A model generated the notes under the pieces. The model was not told the DNA's origin. It searched no databases and was given only the letters and a program-made list of their open reading frames with translations. Positions 55,401 through 64,000 of a DNA stretch of 64,000 nt are shown here, one piece after another (position 1 is the first letter of the stretch; each line of letters begins with the position of its first letter). The translations under genes and the position numbers were made by a program. The stretch is from Phoma sp. XZ068. Lineage: Eukaryota > Ascomycota > Dothideomycetes > Pleosporales > Didymellaceae. The DNA lies in assembly GCA_004835665.1 (NCBI GenBank), contig RBKR01000018.1:868001-932000 (forward strand). Direction: 5' to 3'.

Positions 55401-57607
55401 CTATAATACCTATATACTCTTAAGGTAGAAATTAAACACCTAGAGAGCTAGTAAAGAGATACTAGTCTAGGTATAGTAGAATTAGTAGTTAAAAGCACCT
55501 CTAAGCCTAAGAGTAAAGCTATATATAAAAAGGGTATATCTTTAATACTTACTATACTATACCTAAAGTATATAATTAAGCTAAAAGACCTAGCTAAATA
55601 TAAAGGAAGAAACCTTAGAGAATATTATAAGTTCTTCTACTCTTATAAGCTAGTGTTCTAGCTTATACTTTATAAGTTCTACTATAATAAGAGTAAAGTT
55701 CTCTAGGCTATATAATACTTTATAGAAGACCTAAGAGAATTATAGTACTTATACTATAAGTATATATTTAAACTTTATAAGAAAATACTAATATAGAAAT
55801 ACTTTAAGACCTATATACTAAATCTACTTTCTAATTTAATTAACTACTTTCTAGAAGTAGCTATAGTATATACTTAGTATAATAGATATTATAAGGCTTA
55901 GTATAGTATTATAGTGTTATAGTATTATTCTTATTAGGGACTAGTACCTAAGTAAAGAAGCTATATAAAATAAGTATAGCCTATAATCTATAGAGGAGAT
56001 AAGTATTATTCTTATAATCTACCTATAGCTATCTTTATACTATCCTATCTAGTATAAAGTAAATACTATTACCTATAGTTAGAACCTTATATAATAATGC
56101 TTCTCTTCTAATAGTCTAAAAATAGCTCTAACTATGTATATAAATAGCTAGAGGGTACTAGCCTCCTATAGTAGTAATAATTCTCTAGTAAATATAAGGG
56201 ATATAACTTTAATACTAGATAAGTATATCTAAGCTACTAAAGCTAGATATAATAAACTTTAAAGACTATAATACCTATATACTCTTAAAGTAGAAATTAA
56301 ACACCTAGAGAGCTAGTAAAGAGATACTAGTCTAGGTATAGTAGAATTAGTAGTTAAAAGCACCTCTAAGCCTAAGAGTAAAGCTATATATAAAAAGGGT
56401 ATATCTTTAATACTTACTATACTATACCTAAAGTATATAATTAAGCTAAAAGACCTAGCTAAATATAAAGGAAGAAACCTTAGAGAATATTATAAGTTCT
56501 TCTACTCTTATAAGCTAGTGTTCTAGCTTATACTTTATAAGTTCTACTATAATAAGAGTAAAGTTCTCTAGGCTATATAATACTTTATAGAAGACCTAAG
56601 AGAATTATAGTACTTATACTATAAGTATATATTTAAACTTTATAAGAAAATACTAATATAGAAATACTTTAAGACCTATATACTAAATCTACTTTCTAAT
56701 TTAATTAACTACTTTCTAGAAGTAGCTATAGTATATACTTAGTATAATAGATATTATAAGGCTTAGTATAGTATTATAGTGTTATAGTATTATTCTTATT
56801 AGGGACTAGTACCTAAGTAAAGAAGCTATATAAAATAAGTATAGCCTATAATCTATAGAGAAGATAAGTATTATTCTTATAATCTACCTATAGCTATCTT
56901 TATACTATCCTATCTAGTATAAAGTAAATACTATTACCTATAGTTAGAACCTTATATAATAATACTTCTCTTCTAATAGTCTAAAAATAGCTCTAACTAT
57001 ATATATAAATAGCTAGAGGGTACTAGCCTCCTATAGTAGTAATAATTCTCTAGTAAATATAAGGGATATAACTTTAATACTAGATAAGTATATCTAAGCT
57101 ACTAAAGCTAGATATAATAAACTTTAAAGACTATAATACCTATATACTCTTAAGGTAGAAATTAAACACCTAGAGAGCTAGTAAAGAGATACTAGTCTAG
57201 GTATAGTAGAATTAGTAGTTAAAAGCACCTCTAAGCCTAAGAGTAAAGCTATATATAAAAAGGGTATATCTTTAATACTTACTATACTATACCTAAAGTA
57301 TATAATTAAGCTAAAAGACCTAGCTAAATATAAAGAAAGAAACCTTAGAGAATATTATAAGTTCTTCTACTCTTATAAGCTAGTGTTCTAGCTTATACTT
57401 TATAAGTTCTACTATAATAAAGGTAAAGTCCTTTAGGCTATATAATACCTTATAGAGGACTTAAGAGAATTATAGTACTTATACTATAAGTATATATTTA
57501 AACTCTATAAGGAAACACTAATATAGAAATACTTTAAGACCTATATACTAGATCTACTCTCTAATCTAATTAACTACTTTCTAGAAGTAGCTATAGTATA
57601 TACTTAG
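52416..57607 (+). repeat. Six-copy tandem array of an 865-bp unit
   Basis: The marker TAGATATTATAAGGC recurs at 52421, 53288, 54153, 55018, 55883 and 56748, spacing 867 then 865 four times; the sixth unit ends near 57607. Each unit holds a leader that looks like LTR/primer-site sequence (TATAGTTAGAACCTTATATA near its position 200) and the first part of a gag-like frame. Units 2, 3 and 5 share one set of variants (type A: GAGGAGAT, AATGCTTC, CTATGTAT, TTAAAGTAG). Units 4 and 6 share another (type B: GAGAAGAT, AATACTTC, CTATATAT, TTAAGGTAG). Unit 1 is the most diverged, and the end of unit 6 differs and reads on into the Gypsy element. Confidence 0.9.
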
Positions 57608-60600
57608 GCTATATAGTAGAAGAACTAATTAGTTTATTTATTTATAACTTACCTTAATATTCTAGAAGATTAACTTATACTATATACTAAATAATAGCAA
57701 GTCTAATACCTATTCTCTAAGCTTAGACTAGAGATATAATAGGTAATAACTAACTACTACTAGGTACTAGCTATAAGGGAGGACCTAGTTATATTAGGCT
57801 CTATACTTAAGTAGAACCTATACTAACCTACTCTAGTATATAACTCTTAGGTATATAGTAGAATAAGAGTAAACTATAAGAATAAGCTATAAGAGATAAA
57901 GCTATATCCCCTCTATATAAAGTACTATATAATAAAAGTAGTATTACCTACTTTAAGTATATAAAAACTAGTTACTATACTAATAAGTATAGAAGTAGTA
58001 ACCTAAACTAAATTCTAGTCTATATCTATTAAATAAGAAAAGGCTAGACCTTACTAATATTCTAGAGATAGTAAAGTATAACTAGATTTATATTTTACTA
58101 GAAATAAAGTATATATATAATATAAGTAGAGATATATTAACTAAAAAGTAGTTATAAGTTATCTTAGACTCTTAGATAGATATTAGCCTATTTTATTAAT
58201 ATATAGTTATAGAAATAAACCTATAGCTAATTAAAAGAGCAGAGCTTCCCTAGTTAGGGTAGCTAGGAGCCTAGTATTAAAGTACCTATACTATATATAT
58301 ACTTTAAGTATACCTAATAGATAATATATAGGTAGAATACTAAGTCTAAACTATTATCTATAGTATTAATAATAAAAAAACACCTCTACTACTAGGAAAT
58401 CCCTTCCTCTAATAGAAATATATCTATCTAGACTATAGTTTATAAATATAGTACTAGAAATATATAATAGTAAATATTTAGCTTACTACTATTAAGGAAT
58501 TAGAAAGAGAGATTAAATAACCTAACTTTAAATACTTTCTTTTAGGTGTTATATAATCTAGTAGAGTAAAATTAGAGTATAAGGTATATATATATATATA
58601 GTATATATAGTATAAGAAGCACATATCTCTAATATATTAGAAAAATATACTAATATCTTTAATAAAGAGGTAGCTACTACTCTACTAAACTTTAAGCTAC
58701 TAGATTATATAATCTCTCTTATAGAAGGAAAAGAGCTACTATATAGACTACTTTATAACCTCTCTTTATATAAGCTTTAAGTACTCTAAGAATATCTAAA
58801 GAAGGCCTTATAGAATAGCTAGATCTAGTATAGTACTAGCTCTATAGAAGCCTCTATCTTATTTATTTCTAAAAAAAAATAGAATACTCTACCTTTATAT
58901 AGACTATTAAGAGTTAAATTTTATTATAGTAAAAGATTATTATTTACTCCCCCTAATTAGAGAGATACTAGACTACCTATTAGGTATATACTACTATATA
59001 ACTCTAGACCTTTAAAATACCTACTATAGATTATAAATTAAGGCAAGGGACAAGTAGAAGACTACCTTTAGAACTAGATATAGCTATTTTAAGTACCTAG
59101 TAATACTATTTAGGCTAATAAATACCTCTATAAGCTTCTAGGCCTATATTAATAAGGCCCTTATAGAATACCTAGATTATATCTATATAGTCTACCTAGA
59201 TAATATCCTTATCTATACTAGTAGTAAGAATATTAAGTTCTACTAGTATGCTATATATACTATACTTTAGTTACTATAAAAGGTAGAACTATTTATTAAC
59301 CTATAGAAATATATATTTATATCTAATAGTATATACTTTCTAGGCTTTATTATTAGAATATATAGTATATATACTAATCCTGCTTAGGTAAATACTATTA
59401 CTAAGTAGCTATAACTAACTTATATAAAGGAACTATAATCTTTTTTAGAATTTACTAACTTCTACTAATATTTTATTAAAGGATATATAAGGAAAGCTAC
59501 TCCTCTTACTTAATTACTAAAGAAAAACTAAGACTTTAACTAGAATAATACTATTAATAAGGCCTTTAAAGAGCTAAAAGTGTGCTTTCTAGTAGTACCT
59601 ATTCTATATTATTATAACTCTACTCTACTTATCTATATAAAGATAGATATATCTATATTTATAATATTAGGGATCCTTTTCTAGCTCTTTAAAGATAATA
59701 AGTAGTACCTAATTACTTTTATTTTAAGGAAGCTATAAACTACTAAATTAAACTATAAAGTCTATAACTTAGAGCTTCTAGCTATTATATATAGCTTTAA
59801 AAAGTAAAGATATTACCTTAAAGGTATATAGTATACTATTTAAGTACTAATAGATTATAATAACCTATATAGTATATATACTATATAGTAGCTTAGCCTA
59901 TAGTAAGTATAATAGGCTATATATTTAGCAGCCTTTAATTTTAAGGTAGAATATTACTTAGAAAAAATAAACCCTATAGATAAACTCTTATAAAGAGTAG
60001 ATTATATATAAGAGAACCTACTACTAACCTAACTATTACCTACTTTATAGAATAAATTATTAGTAAGAGATATAGCTAGTAGAGCAAGTAGATCTATAAA
60101 TAAGCCTAGCTTATTAAGTATATATAAAATATATATTACTAGTATTTATAGAACTAGTTAGGTCCCTACTACTAGCACTATAAAATATATACTATATATA
60201 CTATACTTACTAGCTAGAGTACTAGTTAGTAGTAAACCTATAATAGTAGAGTATTAATTACTTATTAAAACCTTAAATAAGCTATAGTAGAGGGACGCCT
60301 TTACCTAAGAGTAAATTATAAGTTTAATAAATAAGAAGAGTACTTAAAACTATAGAAAGGTATATATATAGCGCCTTAATAAAAGGGAAGTCCTAAGATA
60401 TAATAGTAGAATATATATTCTAAATAAACTAGCTATTAGGCAAGAGATTTTATTCTAGAACTATAATATATATATAGTAGGCTACTTTAGTATATATAGG
60501 ACACTTAAGCTAATTAAAAGGACCTACTACTAGCCTTTACTTAGCTAAGATATTTAGGATTATATAAGAACTTATACTATTTATTAAAGAAGTAAAGCTC

Positions 60601-60689
60601 TAAAGTATAGTAAATATAAAAAGCTATTACCCCTGCCTATACTAGAGAAAATCTTTAAAGAAATTATACTAGACTTTATTACTAGCTTA
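57608..60689 (+). mobile_element. RIP-decayed Ty3/Gypsy element (plus), gag end to integrase
   Basis: The plus-strand frame continues from the array through the rest of gag and protease into the polymerase. The reverse transcriptase box YLDN(I/L) lies at 59193-59204; the last Asp of the usual YxDD is now Asn, a G-to-A change. LQSFLEF-type connector sequence follows near 59430. RNase H lies at about 59620-59950 (ELLAIIYSFKK), a zinc-finger-like integrase start at about 60490-60600, and DFITS at 60672-60686. Homology stops there because another LTR begins. Stops are almost all TAG/TAA. Confidence 0.7.
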
Positions 60690-61240
60690 CTATTATAATC
60701 CTAAAAATACTAAATAAAGGTTAATAATTATAAGCTAGTGCTGTATAGTTATAGTATAGTTAAACTATATAGAAGAAGGTATTATAAGTAAGTATAAATA
60801 ATAAGTATTATTAGCTACTACTTAGGTAATAATATAAAGTTATATATTATAATTAGTCTTAGTATAATTAGTATAATTAGTAATTAGTATAATTAATAAT
60901 TAGTATAATTAGTGCTCTATAATACTAAGCAATACCTCTATCTCCTTAATATATAGTATAAAGAAATATAACCCTTATAGTTTATATTTAACTTAATTAA
61001 TATACTCTATTATTAGAATCTCTACCTATATATTAAGATAGATAGATTAACTATCTATACTCCTTACTATAACCTAAGTTTTAAGATAGATAGTCTACTC
61101 TATACTACTTATTATTACCTATAGTTACTATAGTGTTTTACTAAGTATCTATACCCTCTATAATCTACTATATATCTATTTATTCTAGAGAACTAACCTT
61201 AGAAGTATTTATAAGCTTTACTTAGAATATAATCTTAATA
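60690..61240 (+). repeat. Gypsy-type long terminal repeat (plus orientation)
   Basis: An inverted copy of 47209-47890 without the 152-bp duplication. It begins right after the broken integrase of the preceding element and is followed by a gag-like frame, as expected for a 5' LTR. Ends are approximate. Confidence 0.6.
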
Positions 61241-63358
61241 TTTTAAACACTCTAAAATAAGTAATATATTAGAAGATTATATTATTAATAGCACCTCTAC
61301 TATAACTAATATAGAACTAGTAAGTTATAGACTTAAGGTTACTAAACTAGACCTTTACTATATAGATTAATCTAAGCTTAAGGACTAGCTGCTCTAGTTT
61401 AACCTTTTCTTTACTTTCTAAGGTATAACTATTAATAAGAATTAGAAGGTTAAACTAGTAGCTTCCTATATATAAGGTAATATATTTAAATAGATTAAGC
61501 CCTTTATATAGAATAAGATAATTAATACTATATCTATTAAAGATAATATATAGCTTAATAATTTTAAATACTTTAAAGATAAAATCTAATAAATCTTTAG
61601 AGTCTCTAATATACTAGTTATTACTAGATATAGTATATAGTATATTTATTAGACTACTTTAGCTGCTAACTATACTATAGAGTTTAAGGTATTAGCCTAT
61701 AATATAGACTAGGATAACACTATACTAATAACTATATTTTAATAAGAACTAAAGCCTAAGGTTAAGAAGGAACTTATATATACTAGTGTAAAGATTAACA
61801 CTCTTAATAACCTTATTAGCAAGGCTATTAGTATTAATATTTAACTCTATAAGCTTTAACATGAGTTATATAATAACCTATATACTTAAGTTAAAACCTA
61901 GTTACCTTAACTACTATATAGCTAATAGTGTAGTAATACCTACTATAGAGGCTATAGAAATAGTTATTACTCTAATATAGGATATAGGATCTATAGTAAT
62001 ACTTAGAGCAGATACTATTAAACTAAGGTAATAGATTTATCTAATATCTATAAAGAACCTACTACTATACTATACTAGAATAAAAAATATAAAGAATATA
62101 ATAATAGGAATAAAAGCAAGGACTACTATAATTATAGTAAACTAGAATATTTTACTAAGAACTGTTATTTAAAGAATAAGGGCTTCTAATAGATTAATAT
62201 TATTACCTATACTTTATATAATAAGGATATAAATACTAGTAAATAGGAACTTCTTACTAAAGAAATTAGACAACTTCTTATAGACTCTAAGCTAGAATAT
62301 ATATATAAGACTATACCTAGAATCCTAGAAATCTATAATAGGCTAAAGACACTATACTATAAATCCTATACTATATAGACCTTAGATTCTAAGAATAAGC
62401 TAATAATATAGGAGTATAATAAGAATATTAGGTAAGGTAATAATAAGTTATATAATACTATTTATAGATAGCCTACTCTAGAACTACTTAAAGAATACCT
62501 ATAATATAATAGTAAGAAGCACCCTATACTCTTATAAGCTATATAGGAAATAGAAGCTAAGTATATATAAGCCTACCTTTTATATAACCCTAATACCTTA
62601 AGCTAATTTAAGTAATAACTAATAAATAGTATACTATAGGATAAAGATTAGGCTAAAGAAATATTCTAGAAATAGGTAGAACAAAACTATATAATAGTAG
62701 CTAAGCTTAAATACTAGAGTTATAACCTTCTATAAAAAGATAAACTAGACTTTGCTTAACTAGCAATTGCCCTATAAATATAGACTACTATATTATATAA
62801 GATTAATAAATAAAATCTATTCTATTATAAAACCTTATAGAAGTAATACCTATATAATAGGTATAAGGAATATTATAATAAAAAAGTTAGATACTAAATA
62901 TTCCCTATTAATATATAATAATATAAGAAGGAATAGTATTAGTATATATAAGTATAATACTTAGATTACCTATTTAATAAGTATATATAATTACACTTTC
63001 TAGGGTATATATACCCTAAAAATATTCTAGATATATAGATAATTATTAATAAAGCCTATAAAGAATATTAGTAGTAGCTATATATAAATAAAAAATATAT
63101 ATACTATACTAGTAAGAAGAAAGTCTATAGATTTAGACTAGAGTAGTATTTTTTAGGCCTATACTAACTAGCTTCTAGTATAAGACTATTAATGCTATTA
63201 GAGTAGACTTACTTACTAAACTACTAATCTTTATTAATAGATAAAGATTTATAGTAATATTAGACTTAGGATTAGAAGGTAGCTATATCTTAGAAGCTAT
63301 AGTAAAACAAGCTAGACTCTAGTTATATAGAAAAGAAATTACTTATATTCTTAGAGTA
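61241..63358 (+). mobile_element. RIP-decayed Ty3/Gypsy element (plus), gag and protease start
   Basis: It follows the plus-oriented LTR. A long gag-like frame with RIP-type stops contains a decayed CCHC knuckle at about 62120-62175 (its cysteines now read Tyr in part). A retroviral-type aspartic protease start lies at about 63254-63290 (VILDLG). The frame is cut at 63358 by the second Fot1/pogo copy. Because its LTR matches that of the minus-strand element at 47.2-52.4 kb, I place both in one family. Confidence 0.65.
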
Positions 63359-64000
63359 ACGTACCTCACGGGCGAGCCGGTCACCCGAGCGAGCCGGTCA
63401 CTTTTGCCAAGACCACACCAACACTGCAACTACTTTGCAACACTACAGTGTACAACTAGAATGTACTGTAGGCTAAAGTGTATTAAACTAATCTACAGTA
63501 CTTTGCGCATCATTATTGCATGTTCGCGCGTTGTGCCCTGCCTCACCACACGTGCCACAGCGTCTTAAAGGCTGAGTGCCAGGTTCAACACGCGCTCTCT
63601 TCTTTGCCTTCTTTCCATCGCTGCGAGCGTTAAACTCCTTTAGAGTAGTTAGCCGCAATCCTTCACTAAACGTTAGTGTCCCTTCACGCTGGATTCGCTT
63701 TCTTTTGTGTGATTTACGGCGTGTAGCGGCCTCATTAGCTGCTTCAAGGTCTGCAACTTGGTTGCGCACCAAAACTAGTGAATGCGCTATCATCTCTGCG
63801 CCTTTGGTGAGCTGATTAAGGGCATTAACCATTGAAGTTGGCGAGCTGTCAGCGTGTCTCTGAATCCTTTCTCGAATCAGCTTCGATTGTGACCCAAATT
63901 CTAGGGTGTTGCTTGGTGTTCTAGACTCCCACGTACTCTCATCCACAGTAGGTAGTGGTGGAGTACACAACCGCACTTCGAGCTTTGATATCACAGCCTC
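63359..64000 (-). mobile_element. Second Fot1/pogo transposon copy, truncated by the window edge
   Basis: The 63-bp terminal repeat 63359-63421 is the same as in the copy at 49806-51667, preceded by TA (63357-63358). The element runs right to left. The transposase stop is at 63488-63490, and the last 171 codons, including the CCHC knuckle, are visible. Every stretch I compared with the first copy is identical. The rest lies beyond 64000. Confidence 0.95.
63488..64000 (-). CDS. Fot1/pogo transposase, C-terminal part (partial at window edge)
   Basis: The last 171 codons of the same 550-residue transposase as at 49886-51538, reading from EAVISKLEVRL to the end. The CCHC knuckle is intact, no stop or frameshift is seen, and there is no C-to-T bias against the first copy. 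The DDE domain is outside the window. Confidence 0.93.
   Translation of the reverse strand, partial: EAVISKLEVRLCTPPLPTVDESTWESRTPSNTLEFGSQSKLIRERIQRHADSSPTSMVNALNQLTKGAEMIAHSLVLVRNQVADLEAANEAATRRKSHKRKRIQREGTLTFSEGLRLTTLKEFNARSDGKKAKKRARVEPGTQPLRRCGTCGEAGHNARTCNNDAQSTVD

Noticed and set aside
52416..57607. CRISPR-like or satellite array
   Set aside because: Units are 865 bp, contiguous, and continue into retroelement coding sequence; there are no short repeat-spacer units.
62767..62964. 65-codon ATG frame inside the AT-rich block
   Set aside because: It lies within a RIP-decayed gag region in a Tyr/Ile/Asn-rich frame; chance.

Overview
The window looks like a chromosome segment of a filamentous ascomycete (Pezizomycotina, most likely Dothideomycetes/Pleosporales; the species cannot be fixed from sequence alone). 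The reasons are short 43-100 bp introns with GT(A/G)NGT donors and CTAAC/CTGAC branch sites, Zn2Cys6 and Egh16-like families, and a sharp change from GC-balanced gene-rich DNA (1 to about 46.4 kb) to very AT-rich, CpA- and CpG-depleted DNA (about 46.4-64 kb). That change is the signature of repeat-induced point mutation (RIP) acting on transposons.

Gene-rich part. V-ATPase catalytic subunit A (vma1, 7 introns) and the dynamin-like GTPase vps1 lie head to tail. They are followed by a Zn2Cys6 regulator converging on a short-chain dehydrogenase, a second regulator-like gene and an MFS sugar porter. Next come the AP-1 mu adaptin, a secreted carboxylesterase, a Gly/Pro-rich GPI-type wall protein, an NCS1 nucleobase permease and a degenerate AMP-binding-fold membrane protein. 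The last is divergent from a Pom34-like nucleoporin. Then follow a small membrane protein, an Egh16/GAS1-like secreted protein with a long heptapeptide repeat tail, an F-box protein convergent with a conserved fungal hypothetical, and a secreted protein of unknown function. vma1, vps1 and the AP-1 mu gene all serve the Golgi/endosome/vacuole system, but they are not an operon and are separated by unrelated genes.

Transition zone (37.3-46.4 kb). Gene density falls. The zone holds a tRNA-Arg(ACG) gene with a 53-bp GT...AG insertion in its T-loop plus a decayed second copy, three kinase-fold (APH-like) genes of which one looks broken, and a small gene with an in-frame stop.

AT-rich part. This is a nest of transposons. 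From left to right it holds a RIP-decayed relic of a Fot1/pogo element, a minus-strand Ty3/Gypsy element split by an intact 1,862-bp Fot1/pogo transposon, and a six-copy 865-bp tandem array that opens a plus-strand Gypsy element. The plus-strand Gypsy is broken in its integrase by another Gypsy element, which is itself broken by a second Fot1/pogo copy running off the window. The two Fot1/pogo copies show no RIP and appear identical where they overlap, so they arrived after the surroundings were mutated.

The observations I rate highest are the T-loop insertion in tRNA-Arg, two nearly identical 48-bp introns at different sites of vma1 (one at the yeast intein position), and the post-RIP tandem array with an A-B higher-order pattern.
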